A stretch of DNA of 64,000 bases from Hemerocallis citrina (taxonomy: Eukaryota > Streptophyta > Magnoliopsida > Asparagales > Asphodelaceae). Location: positions 201,991,173-202,055,172 of the forward strand of contig CM030366.1 of NCBI GenBank assembly GCA_017893485.1, in the 5' to 3' direction. Numbering within the stretch: position 1 is the stretch's first letter; the number at the start of each line of letters is the position of its first letter. The translations under genes and the position numbers were made by a program. Below the pieces are notes generated by a model that made no database searches, was not told the DNA's origin, and saw only the letters and a program-made list of their open reading frames with translations. Positions 34,109 to 44,844 of the stretch are shown one piece after another.

Positions 34109-34202
34109 TATATTGAAAGGGAAAGATAGAGGTAGGAATAGTAGTCTTGAATAGTAATCTAATGGGTGCAGGTAGGAATAGTAGTAATCCATTTATTGCT
34201 CA

Positions 34203-34372
34203 CTAGTACTATAGTATAGACCTGCGTTGCACGTAGTAAAAATGGGAAAGGGAAGGAAAAGAACAAAAAAAATATAAAAAAAAATCTACCAACACGTGCG
34301 CTGCACGTATTGACAAAATGACACAATATTTACAAATGACACTAAGCCCTTCTCCCATTATAATATTAGAGA
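34203..34372 (-). mobile_element. Short Helitron, opposite orientation
   Basis: On the minus strand it begins TCTCTAATATTATAATGGG, nearly the same as the copy at 33783, and ends CTAG at 34206-34203 with a weak GTGCAACGCA hairpin. Confidence 0.65.
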
Positions 34373-35993
34373 TATATATATATACTATGTTTACCGGGTG
34401 ACACGTGCCTACGACACGTCTTTAAGACGATGCACCTAGTTTGATTATATAAAATAATTTTAGAGATCCAGCAAATTAATTGTAGTAGGAAACATATTAT
34501 ATAAGGAAGCAGCGTATCTACCTTTAAGCTCAACCATCGCCTTCTTGATCATTAGCTTAAACTTACGTGGAATGCATATAGTTTGTTTGATACACTGCAT
34601 AATTTTTTTTTAAACTTCAACATCACTTTTAAATACTTGTAATAGTTATGCAAGGATATAATCATATAGATTTTATAAAGCTTACTTTAATCCTATAACC
34701 ACTATGAACATGTCTAAATACAATGGTAACCCAAGTACATGTGTGAAAGTATCTATAATACCAATAATCTAAACATTTGTTTGTCTGAGACTCAGTTTGC
34801 AATTGAAATACCTCTTATTATTACTATTTCAACCAAAATATAATGCATGAAGTTCTCAAAACTCTAATCCAAGCTAATTATTTCTTTTGTCTCCACTTTG
34901 TCTCCCCATTGCACCTTTATTAAAAAAAAAATCAGAATGGATCAATAACAAATTTACTTTAGCCGTCTTTCTTGAGTGGATATTTTGCACCCTTCACTCG
35001 TAAACTCCAGTCATCCCAATCTGATATATCCAAACATACACTAAAAGTTCGTTTGTGTTATGTTATCCATAGTTTCTAATAATCCGTGAAGGGAACACTT
35101 AACGATAGTATATTCTCTTGTAGTAAAGAAATTAATATTGCATATTTGCTAAGTTATTTTAGGTTGCTGATCAGCTTACCTGTCCTGCTATGGTTTAGAA
35201 GCCCAAATTGAGGCCACCAAATAATCCATCTCTCGCTTGCGTACACCTTAAATCAAAACCAATAAAAAACTTATCAAATAAATCACCAAATTAAAAAAAA
35301 TTAAACAAAAAAATTAAACAATCATTCATCTCTGAACTTAGAACCCAGGCAGACACAAAATTCGAGTCAGCAAAAAACTGAATAATCCACTGCACACACA
35401 AAATTAAAAATTAGAATGAGAATTCGGTTAATGAGATAAAATTAGAGTCGTCGTATCGCATGTAGAGGTTCTCAATTCGGTAGAGGAGAGTCGCTTGATA
35501 TTCACGCTCGATTTGGTGGAGGAGAGTCGCCGATACGAAATCATCAACGGATCAGATATCGGCGATGACCTCTTGATTGAGGTTCGACACTAGATTTGGA
35601 TTTGGATTTGGATTTGCTTTGAGATTCGCGCTTGAGAGGACGATGGAGACTTCACCAATGGAATGAAAGCGAGGGTTTAAGAAAATGGTTTTAGAGATTT
35701 GGAGTTAGAGGTTTAAAAACCCTAGGGGGGAGAGAGAGAGAGAAATTGGAGCTGTCTGATTTGGGAAATAGAATGAGCAAACTGATCTGAATAGGAGAGA
35801 GAGAGATAATTAAATAAATAAAAGAGTTGTTTTTTTTTTGTTGGGGGGAGGGGAATTTGAATTTGAGTTTTGGCGGGAAACTTTTGGAGGAAAAAATGTC
35901 TTTTGGGAGTTTAGATCTTGACCATTGATTTCCTTACTATTGAAGGATAACCACTTGATAGCTTTTCTTTGTATTTTATTATATAAATATATA
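34373..35993. other. Unannotated stretch; possible minus-strand 5' leader
   Basis: No convincing ORF. On the minus strand 35750-35600 reads CT-rich repeats, then CCCTAGGGTTTTTAAACC and AAACCCTCGC, resembling a plant 5' untranslated leader with telo-box motifs, but no coding exon follows that I can support. Confidence 0.25.
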
Positions 35994-36196
35994 TCTCTAC
36001 TGTTTTAATTGGAGAGTTTGTCATCAAACAAACGTCATTTGTAACCAAACAAATACGTGCATTGTAACCCAACAAACACGTCAATGCACGTACATAAGTA
36101 ATTTAAATGAGGTCTTAGGTTCGATACCAAACAACGTCGTTTTTTTAAAATATATATACATTTATAAAGACGTGCATCGTACGTGTAAATTACTAA
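35994..36196 (+). mobile_element. Short non-autonomous Helitron
   Basis: Begins TCTCTACTGTTTTAATTGG after an A, ends CTAA before a T, with ACGTGCATCGTACGT hairpin near 36171-36185. Confidence 0.65.
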
Positions 36197-36273
36197 TATG
36201 TATATATACACACACGAATTCAGTTGAAAAATATGAGTTGTACATTTAATATCGTAGAAATTTATATATATAT

Positions 36274-36352
36274 CACATCAAAATAAAGTAAAATTAGTAT
36301 TAGAATCTTTAAAGAATACCCATTTTTGTTTCTTTCCGTATAAGTATTAGAA

Positions 36353-36397
<45 letters not shown>

Positions 36398-36458
36398 ATC
36401 AAAATAAAGTAAAATTAGTATTAGAATATTTAAAGAAGACCTATTTTTGTTTCTTCGG
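36274..36458 (+). repeat. 65-bp direct repeat around a (TA)n tract
   Basis: ATCAAAATAAAGTAAAATTA and the following ~45 bases occur at 36276 and 36398, separated by about 40 bases of TA (36355-36395). Confidence 0.8.
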
Positions 36459-36479
36459 CTTTTCATTTTATGAAGAAAG

Positions 36480-38043
36480 CGCAAAAATGTGCAAATTTTA
36501 TGGCACTTAAGCTTGATATGATCGAGTTAGGTGGGATTTTATCTCTAAGTTACTTTCTCATTGGGTTCCATCCAATTTTTGTGAAATGGATCATAGCTTG
36601 TGTTGAGCTATCTTAGTGAACGAATCACCTTCATAGTGGTTTCAGTCTACTGTGGTACTATGACAAGGTTGTCCTGTATTATCGTATCTTTTTATTTTAT
36701 GCTCCGAAGTTTTACCCAGACTTCTCAAACAACATGTAATGGAGAATAAGCCTCAATGTATTAGCATTGACAATGAAGGAATTACTCTAAATCATTTGCT
36801 TTTTGCAGATAATAGCTTGTTGTTTACTCCATCTAATATATCAGAATGTAGAGTTATAAAGTCGGTTTTTACTACCTACTGTAATATTAGTGGGCAGAGC
36901 ATCAACCTCTCAAAATCCAATTGTTTTTTCGGCAAGAAGGTGGGCCTAAGAGCATCCACATTGGTGTTTCTCATTTGGCCAAAAATAGCTGCAATAGTAA
37001 TAGCAAATAGGATCGATCACTGCAGTGGTCGTTTGCTATATTGTTCGCAAAAAATTGAGTGGGACGGTATATCATATACCGTCTCAACTTTTAAAATTAA
37101 ATTAAAATAGTTAATTACTTATTAACTATTAAACTATATTAATTAAATAAATTAAATAATATAATAATAACTAAACCTAATTAAACAACTACCTATACCT
37201 AATTAACTACCTAAACCTACCCACTTTTTCATCCGGATTCCTAGGACGGGGAATCATTCTATGGACGGGGAATCATTCCCCGTCCCACCATTCGAATTTA
37301 TTTTTTTTCTAATCGGCCAATCATGGCCGTTCATTTAAAAAAAAAAAAAAAAAAAAAATAAAGGTGAACGACGGGATATGATATCCCGTCTGACCCTTTT
37401 TAAAAAAAATAATAAATAAAATTTAACAGACGGTATAAGATACCCCGTCTGTTGATAATAAAATATATTAAAATTTGAGAGACGGGAATCATTTCCCGTC
37501 CGTCCGGGAATCATTCCCCGTTCTTTATAATTTGAGAATTCCCATTTTCGTTTTTCATATTTGAGAAACAAGAATAGAAACTTTACTATAAAATGCCAAA
37601 ATGAGAAACCGTTGCAGCCATTCCTTTGCTAAAAAATGGCAAATTGACATTTATAGCAAACGACTGTGGATGCTCTAAGTAGTTTTTTCGGCGAGAAGGT
37701 GGGCCTAAGTAAAAGGCGTCGAGCGTTTACGACTGTTGCAAATAGAATAAGGATTTCTCACATTAAAATACTTAGGAACACAAATATTATCCTCCAGAGT
37801 CCCTGCAGCAAACTTGAAGAGGTGTTATAGGTTTATATTTCGTGATTGACAAGGGAAGCCACTCCTAGTTGGATGTGGTCCGGTGTTTACCACGTCGTTC
37901 AACTTGCTGAGCGACGTGGTCTTTGGGCCGAACTCAAATCTATTCACTTAATTGCTCACAAGGGGCCAAGTATTGTTGACAGGGATTCGAAGCATGTTAT
38001 TGACGAAGTTGACTGCGGTCTTTTTAAACAGAGCAATACATGA
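36480..38043 (+). pseudogene. L1-type LINE ORF2 remnant
   Basis: Degenerate RT begins MALKLDM near 36499, then FHPIFVKWIIACV (36565), then LNHLLFADNSLLF (36792), an altered form of the catalytic FADD box, then SGQSINLSKSNCFFGKK to 36945. The frame is split by the element at 36950-37675 and resumes FFGEKVGLSKRRRAF from about 37686. Later text (PSWMWSGVYH, IVDRDSKHVIDE) resembles the C-terminal region with an RNase H trace. No frame is intact. Confidence 0.7.
36950..37675. mobile_element. TAA-flanked element with perfect palindrome array
   Basis: TIR GAGCATCCACA/TGTGGATGCTC flanked by TAA (36947-36949, 37676-37678). Internal short dyads: GACGGTATA-TCA-TATACCGTC (37063-37083), GACGGGGAA-TCA-TTCCCCGTC (37264-37284), GACGGGATA-TGA-TATCCCGTC (37370-37390), GACGGGAA..TTCCCGTC (37481-37500) and two weaker ones (37428, 37232). 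An A24 run is at 37337-37360. Same family as 32142-33545. No ORF of note. Confidence 0.75.
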
Positions 38044-38288
38044 GTAATATTTTTTTACATATTTAGCCTTCAAAAAATTATACATAGACCCTGAATAATT
38101 TTTTTCTACTATATATATGTTTGAAAAAAAAATTAAAACCCGAAAACAGCCGTGGTCCCCAAACCCTAAGGCGCAGCCGCGGGTCCCTCAGGACCAGCTA
38201 CTCCCCAAACTTGATGAGCCAGCCAACTAATTTCATGTTCAGGAAAATAATGACGCAAAGTAACCAGAACGGACCTCACAAGAGAGTG

Positions 38289-38306
38289 GTCCCCCCCCCC
38301 CCCCAA
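38289..38306 (+). repeat. Poly-C tract
   Basis: About 16-18 C. Confidence 0.9.
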
Positions 38307-38476
38307 ATGATTCTAAAATAACTGTATATCAACTGTAGAGCGTGTGCGAATCTACCACCACACCCAATTTAATTTATTTTTTATTTTGTTTTTTAAAGAA
38401 AAGGTGGAATATCTTGTGATACTAACCAAATGGTAAAAAAAAAATGCTCATAAATAAATAAACAAACGCACGGATA

Positions 38477-38837
38477 ATGAGGAGCATCCCACTTTACGCG
38501 TGCCACGTTTCTCCCCTCCTCAACATCAATCGCCTTCGCCGCCCACTCTCTTCTACTACTCTCACTACCAAACCACCGCGTTTCGCACGTGCGATGGCGG
38601 CGGCGGATACTGCGACTGCGACCGCGGCGACGGCGGCGGAGGGGTTGAGGAAGGGGATAGCGGAGTTTTACGACGAATCGTCGGGGCTTTGGGAGAACAT
38701 CTGGGGGGACCACATGCACCATGGATATTATGAGCCGAATCAGACGGCTGATTTGGTCGTCGATCATCGGTCGGCGCAGATCAGGATGGTCGAGGAGGCG
38801 CTGGCTTTCGCCGGGTTGCAGGAGGCGGCGTTCTCAG
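38477..38837 (+). CDS. VTE4-like: Gamma-tocopherol methyltransferase-like gene, exon 1 only
   Basis: Plastid gamma-tocopherol C-methyltransferases convert gamma- to alpha-tocopherol with S-adenosylmethionine. From ATG 38477 the frame gives a Ser/Thr/Arg-rich, acid-poor N-terminus of about 45 residues (transit-peptide-like), an Ala/Thr stretch, then the family signature KGIAEFYDESSGLWENIWGD and HMHHGYYEP, then VVDHRSAQIRMVEEALAFAG. It ends TCAG|GTAG at 38837/38838, one base into the next codon, the same phase as the paralogue at 61967. An internal ATG at 38594 follows the presequence. No second exon (SAM motif) is found before 63003. Either a truncated tandem duplicate or a distant alternative first exon. 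The frame has no stop or shift. Confidence 0.75.
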
Positions 38838-39160
38838 GTAGTTTTATTTACTTGTTTGCCATCGTGTTTTTTTGCGTGCGTGTGAGTATCGGTCTGTGTA
38901 AGTTTTTATTTTGGGAGGATGCGCTGAGATTTGCGCTTTGTTGTTGACTTTTTTTTGTGCTTGGTAGTGGGAGTGACACTCGGCCCAAGAGAGTGTGCCG
39001 GCCCGGCCTCATGGTTTGGATTAGTAGTAGGCTACACGCACCCCAACTCATGAGATTATGGCCCAGCCCAGCCCAATCTGATTATGTACATCTCTAATCT
39101 CCAATGCAAGAGTTGGAGTTGTATAATTTGTAGATAACCTGTAATTTGTAAACTATCAAC

Positions 39161-39488
39161 CAGGGGCGGATCTAGGGGGTTGGAGTATACTATAGCCCCC
39201 CCCAAAAAAAAATTTTAGCCTTTCTTTGTAAATTTTTATTTTTATTTTTTGAAATATTAGTGTGGGATGTATGCTTTAGCCCCCCAATATTTTTTAAACC
39301 CCACCCCATATATATTGATCCTTCTATTTATTTTTTTTGGCTCAAGCCCAACTCTATTCCATCTAGTATCTATAACAACTTACTCCTCTAGTATCTATAA
39401 CAACTTTATATATTTTTTGCATGTTATCTTGTGCGGATTGTTTTTTTTTTTCAGCTCCCCTCACTTTTCAATCCTGGATCCGCCCCTG
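39161..39488. mobile_element. hAT-type MITE, 328 bp
   Basis: TIR CAGGGGCGGATCTAG/CTGGATCCGCCCCTG with 8-bp duplication CTATCAAC/CAATCAAC (7 of 8 match). It lies in the putative first intron of the VTE4-like gene. Confidence 0.8.
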
Positions 39489-39719
39489 CAATCAACCATC
39501 TAATCTTAACCACTCATTTTTAATTGAGAGTTATATTAACCATCAATTTACTCAACTATTGTCAGTTACCATAATACCCTCAAAGTTCAAATTTATTTAC
39601 GAAATTTACAGTAGTGTCACTAAGAGTAATTTGTAAAGAGTATGGTAAGGGTTTGGGATGGGTAAAGGAATGTCTCAGGTTCGCGGGCAGATTACGTCAT
39701 AATCTTTACTTTAAAAAAA

Positions 39720-39759
39720 TAATAATATTAGAACGTGCATTACACGTGCAGATTACTAG
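39720..39759 (+). mobile_element. Helitron-like 3' end
   Basis: ACGTGCATTACACGT hairpin followed by GCAGATTACTAG and T. A matching 5' end was not found with confidence. Confidence 0.35.
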
Positions 39760-39843
39760 TAGTTCTTAATTTACTGGTAAAAGACTAGTTTGAAAAATGT
39801 TAAAGTGTTATCAATTTTTTATTTTTTTATTTTTTTTTCCTTC

Positions 39844-40150
39844 AGAGGTTCAAAATGCTCTAGGAATGATGAAAATAGGAAAAGCTTTAGGTTCGAATGA
39901 TATACCCATTGAAGTTTGGAAGGATAGAACCAGGAGGAATTGCTTTAAGAGGTTTGTACATGTCACACGTAGATCTAGTAGAGCCCCCATTGAAAAGAGT
40001 GATTTGAAAACTATTGAGAATTAAGTTGGGATACGGGAAGACCTAAACTTACTTGGTTGAAAACAATGAGAAGATATGATAGTTTGTGGTCTTACAAAAG
40101 ATATTGTGCTAAACCAAGCACGAATTTGTCTGGGTGCAACGTCATGATGT
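39844..40150 (+). pseudogene. RTE-type LINE remnant
   Basis: EVQNALGMMKIGKALGSNDIPIEVWKD (39846-39925, the RTE-clade RT entry) is followed directly by a C-terminal piece (HVTRRSSRAPIEKSDL, 39961 on). Most of the RT is therefore deleted. Stops follow at 40022. Confidence 0.7.
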
Positions 40151-40191
40151 CAGATATTGTGCTAGGTGACTAGGTCTTGGCAGTAGTGCTC

Positions 40192-40398
40192 CTAGTGCTG
40201 GTCTAGCGGTAACCCGGTTGGTAGCTTCTTGGCTCTGTCCAGGCTAATCCTTAGCAACTGGTTGTGTTTCTGCTGCAGCTCCATCATCCGCTGCATTGCC
40301 TGGAGAACTGCAGCGTTCTCCGATGGTTCATCCATGGGTCGGGAGTCGATGGACTTCTGCGAGACATAATTTGCAAAATCGAGTAAGGTGGTTATCAA
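40192..40398 (-). pseudogene. Gypsy gag N-terminal fragment, inverted
   Basis: Minus-strand frame with VLQAMQRMMELQQKHNQLL, typical of the coiled N-terminal part of plant gypsy gag. It faces the + strand gag piece at 40535, so an inversion has occurred. Confidence 0.5.
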
Positions 40399-40534
40399 TG
40401 TTCATGTGATTAATCTGGTGTGCATACTTGTTGAGCTTAACCTGGTTGAGCCAAACCATACCTGGCTATAGCTTATCACTTGGACCACTTTCACTAAGAG
40501 CTTCCTAGCTAAATTCTTCTCGGGTATTGCCAAG

Positions 40535-41360
40535 GTGGAGATAGAAAGCCAATTCACTGCATTGACCCAGGGGAATCGGTCAGTCGACGAGTATGCCGCG
40601 GAGTTCACTCGACTGGGCAATTTCTCACCAGCCATGGTGGCGAATGAAGAGGACCGGGCCCGCAGGTTCCTGATGGGATTAGACTATGACAGTCAGAACC
40701 ACTTAGTCATCCATCAGCATCGCACCTACTTTATCGTGCTCGATACAGCTAGGATCCAGGAGCAGACCTAGAAGAGTAGGAAGTAGCTCATCAGCAGTCC
40801 AGCCAAGGCCAACCTTGCCTTAAGGCGGGCAAGGCGGCCGCCTCGAGCCCCCAAACTTTGCGCATTTTTAGGGGCCCCCAATTTTTTTACTGATATTTAT
40901 ATATATGTATTTTGCACGTAACTTTTTTAATGGCCCCCAAATTTAATTTTTTGGAGCTTTTGTTTTTTTAATTAGTATTTTCGCCGGCTTATTTTAGTTG
41001 GGTTTGGGTTTGTATGGAGATTTATTTCTCCAAAACCCTACATGCTAAAGAAGAAGAAGAAATTGTAGCAACTATAAGAACAGGATTGTAGGAAAAAAAA
41101 TCCCCAAATATTTTTACCAATTTTTTTAAAAACAAATTTTGTATGAGGGTCCCATTTCGGGAGTTTGCCTCGGGCCCCCATAAACTCAGGGCCGGCCCTG
41201 AGTGCAGCCCACTGCTGTCGCGAGGCCATTAGGAGGCTTAAACCCCGACTACTAGAGCATTGCCCTACCCACCCACGGCTTCGAAGAAGGACCTGACGTG
41301 TGACTACAACCACAAGGTTGGTCACCTGCGCAGGATTTATGTAGTCGACCCCAAACGGCT
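40535..41360 (+). pseudogene. Gypsy gag fragment, split by a MITE
   Basis: Frame 40535-40771 reads MEIESQFTALTQGNRSVDEY and RFLMGLDYDSQNHLV, the Ty3-gypsy gag capsid domain. After the MITE (40804-41200) a decayed zinc knuckle CDYNHKVGHLRR appears near 41300. No pol follows. Confidence 0.7.
40804..41200. mobile_element. hAT-type MITE, 397 bp
   Basis: Right end GGGCCGGCCCTG, left end mutated (CAAGGCCAACCTTG). 8-bp duplication AGTCCAGC/AGTGCAGC (7 of 8). Shares GGCGGCCGCCT with the 197-bp copies but is twice as long. Confidence 0.75.
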
Positions 41361-41859
41361 TTGTTGTTGTTGTTGTATCATTATTTTTTATTTTAATTTT
41401 GGGGTAACTTTCACAAAACCACCCCAAATTTTGGGGGTTTAACAGCTAATATACTTCATTTATTCTCCTCATCAATGAGACTTCCTCTTTGAACTTTTTT
41501 TTTAAAACACCTCCGTCCTAGCATAACCCCGTTATATTTATGGTGAAAATGCCGAAATACCCTTGTATTAACACCCCTAAATCTAAGGGTGATATACCGT
41601 ACCGTATTGTACCATACCATTATTGCTTTACCATCTACCGTACCGGGATACCCTGGTACACAGATTTCTCTACCATTACATTGCCATGATTTCAGTACTG
41701 CCGAGTTCGGTAATACCAGAATATCGGTATGGTAATGGTAATGTCATGGTAGTACCAGTCCTTCAAAAAAAAAGTTGAGTAGAAGTATATATATTTGGTT
41801 AATGAATAAACAGATACTTGAAGTCTTGAACCACCCGCAACAATTTTAGATGTAACTTG

Positions 41860-42564
41860 TGTTAGGAATGTGTCTTGAATACTTGTGGTTCAGATTAGAA
41901 GAAGGTAAGATGAAGCACGGAAGTCGAAGCGTCGAAGAGAGTAGAAGAAAACAGAGCAGCAATAGTTCAGGCATGGTTGCGGTCGACTGTCCAAAGTTGC
42001 GGTCGACCGCACACCCGACCACACACTTGATCGCAGTTACACAGGATTTGGCCGAGAGGAGTACGGTCGACCGGTCTTGTTGGACGGTCAACCGACCGCA
42101 GCGCTGTGTTCGTTTTGGGCCTCAATTTGTTAGGTCGTTTCAGCCCAATCTTCAACTCCAAGTTAGATCGTACGGCTCCTATTTAGTTAGTTCTTTTCCA
42201 GTACTTCATAGGTTATTTTCTCTATTGCAAACTTCTCCAATATGATAGTAGAGTACTTCATAGGTTATTTTCTCCATTGCAAAGAGATGCTCGAAAGAGA
42301 GATAATTCTTGGTGAGGGAGTTTAATTTCTTGTATTGAGTGAATCAGTAACTCCTTGTAATCTCTTCTAGTTGAATATCAGATCTCCCTATATTTTTCTC
42401 CGGATTAAGCAAAAGCTAACCGGGATAAATTATCGTTGTGTTTGTGTGGGATTGGTGGATCTACTTGCTTGCTCAATTGGTTCGTCTCATCTACTTCGAC
42501 TTTCTCATTGCTCTATTTAGTTCCGCTGTGACAATGGGCGTTGGTTGACGCCCCAATCCCAACA
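41860..42564 (+). repeat. Copia-C 5' LTR
   Basis: 705 bp, containing TTGCGGTCGAC/GTCGACCGCA repeats (41970-42100). Close to the 3' copy with scattered differences. Confidence 0.92.
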
Positions 42565-42566
42565 AC

Positions 42567-42578
42567 TGGTATTAGAGC
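42567..42578 (+). other. Copia-C primer-binding site
   Basis: TGGTATTAGAGC two bases after the LTR, one base from the tRNA-Met site TGGTATCAGAGC. Confidence 0.8.
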
Positions 42579-42606
42579 TTCAGGTTGCCGAGTCCCTTGG
42601 TTAAAG

Positions 42607-43777
42607 ATGACAGGCTACCGTATTTTGAAGATCAAGAAGTTCGATAGAAAATTCAATTTCAATCTTTGAAAGGTTGACATGTATGGTGTCCTTGTTCAAG
42701 AACGTTTGTAGTTAGCTATTAAGAAGAAAAATAAGCCATCTAATGTGGAGGATGTTTAGCAAGATATTCGTGAAAAAGCCATGTCTGATCTGACTATCAT
42801 AGGCGGATGATGCCAAGTGCAGATTTCTTGAAAAACTGATGCGGCAAGTTTGTGGGAAAAACTCATAGCTGACTACTCTGGTTCGTCGTTATTAGATTGG
42901 ATGCATTGGAAAAGGAAGTTATTCCGTTTATCTATGAAGGAAGGTACTGATATCCAAGAACACATTACCGAGTTCAATAAGGTATTATCTGAACTTCGGG
43001 CGATTAACGCGGATGTGTGTGAGAAAGATAAAGCTTTCAACCTGATATATTCACTGCCGGATTCGTACGAGCCTTTGACCACTATCATGCTACACGGTAG
43101 ATCTGCCCAGGAGTGTATTTCGGTAGATGGTGTAATCAAAGCATTGAAGAAAAAAATTAACTTAGGAAGGATATTCAGAAATCATCGCCTTTCCCAAGTT
43201 GTCTGATGGTCTTTCAGGGGGAAGACAAAGTGCTATGCAAAAGGATTCGATCCGTTGCCGATATTGCAAGAGGTCAGGACATATCAAGAAAGACTGTTGA
43301 AAATTGCAGAATCAGGAGAGCGCCAAGAATGGGAATTCAGCCGCTAATGCGATTAGTGCTTTTGATTCAGGTGATTCATGTCTTCTTGTCTCAAATTCTT
43401 TATAAGTATATTCTAGTTGGTTTCTTGACTCAAGGAGTTTTTCTCATATTTGCTCCGATAAGGAGTTGTTTTCTACTTATAAGTCTACTACTGGGCGTTG
43501 TGTGAGAACAGGAACTGGAGAGGTTTATGAAGTAGTAGATGTGGGGACAATTGAGTTGAAGATGTCAGGTCTAAATATGTTCACTTTAAGGGACGTTTTG
43601 CATATTCCTCTGCTGAAAGGGAACATGCTTTCCTTGGGAACTCTTGATGCACGAGGCTGCAGGTACACAGCTCGAGATGGAATGTTGTCTATTTTTCAGG
43701 GTCGTCGTAAGGTGATTAAAGGTATGAGAGTGGTTGGGCCAAGACAAAACAATCTCTACAAGCTTTGGGAAATCTGA
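42607..43777 (+). pseudogene. Copia-C gag and protease remnant
   Basis: Start near ATG 42607 with early stops (42676, 42713, 42758). Capsid-like text MWEKLIADYSGSSLLDWMHW to about 43170, including HITEFNKVLSELRAI. A zinc knuckle CRYCKRSGHIKKDC lies near 43255 in a shifted frame. A protease-like site FLDSRSFSHICSD near 43430 carries DSRS where DSGA is expected, so it is inactive. The last frame ends NNLYKLWEI and stop at 43777, where the pre-integrase region would begin. The rest of pol is deleted. It could only move with help from another Copia. Confidence 0.85.
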
Positions 43778-44120
43778 AATACTTGCGCAAGTGTTGCTCC
43801 TTTTCCCATTATTCCCGCAAGCTTAGCTAGTTTGCCGCAACTAGAATCATCGAGGCGAGACTACGACGTTCGAATGTCGTCGAGAGGTGGAGAATGCCTA
43901 AGGGTAAATGGAGTTTGTGCGGAGGTTGGCAACTTCGTGAGTACATCTACGGAGGTGTACCCTTAAAGGGGTATATTGGATCGGTGAGATTGAGTAGAGA
44001 TCAGTTCAACTAGAAGAATAAGCTATTGTTCTAAGTGTTTTTGCAAGTGGAGTTCATTAAAGTTTGGAAATGAATGATCACATCATGTGATAGCACTCGG
44101 ATGAAATCCAAAGTGGAGTT

Positions 44121-44844
44121 TGTTAGGAATGTGTCTTGTATACTTGTGGTTCAAATTAGAAGAAGGTAAGATGAAGCACGGAGGTCGAAGCGTCGAAGAG
44201 AGTAGAAGAAAACAGAGCACCAATAGTGCAGGCATAGTTGCGGTCGACTGTCCAAAGTTGCGGTCGACCGCACCTCCGACCGCACTCCCGACCGCAGCTG
44301 CACAGGGTTTGGTCGAGAGGAGGACGGTCGACCAACCGCAGCGCTGTGTTCGTTTTGGGCCTCGATTCGTTAGGTCGTTTCAGCCCAATCTTCAACTCCA
44401 AGTTAGATCGTACGGCTCATATTCAGTTACTTCTTTTCCAGGTTATATCGGACGACTGAGAATCAAGATTAAACCTAGGGTTCTCTCTATTCTTCTATAT
44501 ATATATTATAAACTCCTCCAATATGAAAGTAGAGTACTTCATAGATTATTTTCTCCATTGCAAAGAGAGTCTCGAGCGGGAGATAGTTCTTGGTGAGTGA
44601 GTTTAATTCCTTGTATTGAGTGAATCAGTAACTCTTTGTAATCTCTTCTAGTTGAATATCAGATCTCCCTATATTTTCCCCTGGATTAAGCAAAACTAAC
44701 CAGGATAAATTATCGTTGTGTTTGTGTTGGATTGGTGGATCTACTTGCTTGCTCAATTGATTCGTCTCATCTGCTTCGACTTCCTCTTTGCTCTATTTAG
44801 TTCCGCTGCGACAACGGGTGTTGGTTGACGCCTCAATCCCAACA
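44121..44844 (+). repeat. Copia-C 3' LTR
   Basis: 724 bp. Carries a small insertion around 44450-44510 and a short deletion relative to the 5' copy. Confidence 0.92.

Larger units (their letters stand above)
31648..34195 (+). repeat. Degenerate minisatellite hosting several elements
   Basis: Variants of AAGCCGAAT.GGGAGTTTGAAAGGGAAAGATAGAGGTAGGAA recur at about 31668, 31958, 32020, 32085, 33547, 33657 and 34113, with unit lengths of roughly 65-105 bp. The host array is split by the MITE at 31710, the TAA-flanked element at 32142 and the Helitron at 33783. Confidence 0.6.
41860..44844 (+). mobile_element. Copia-C, gag-only LTR retrotransposon
   Basis: LTRs TGTTAGGAATG...CAATCCCAACA with perfect 5-bp duplication ACTTG (41855-41859, 44845-44849), a primer site and a purine tract AAAGTGGAGTT before the 3' LTR. 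Internal region is only about 1.55 kb, with gag and protease traces but no integrase, RT or RNase H. Confidence 0.93.

Noticed and set aside
35400..35760. Minus-strand gene start suggested by CT-rich leader and telo-box motifs
   Set aside because: No ATG-led exon with a splice donor could be supported downstream on that strand.
37063..37500. CRISPR-like series of palindromic repeats
   Set aside because: Spacing is irregular, arms differ, no leader or cas genes, and the sequence is plant nuclear inside a TAA-flanked element.
38393..38767. 124-codon minus-strand ORF opposite the VTE4-like exon
   Set aside because: Shadow of a GC-rich coding exon on the + strand with clear family motifs.
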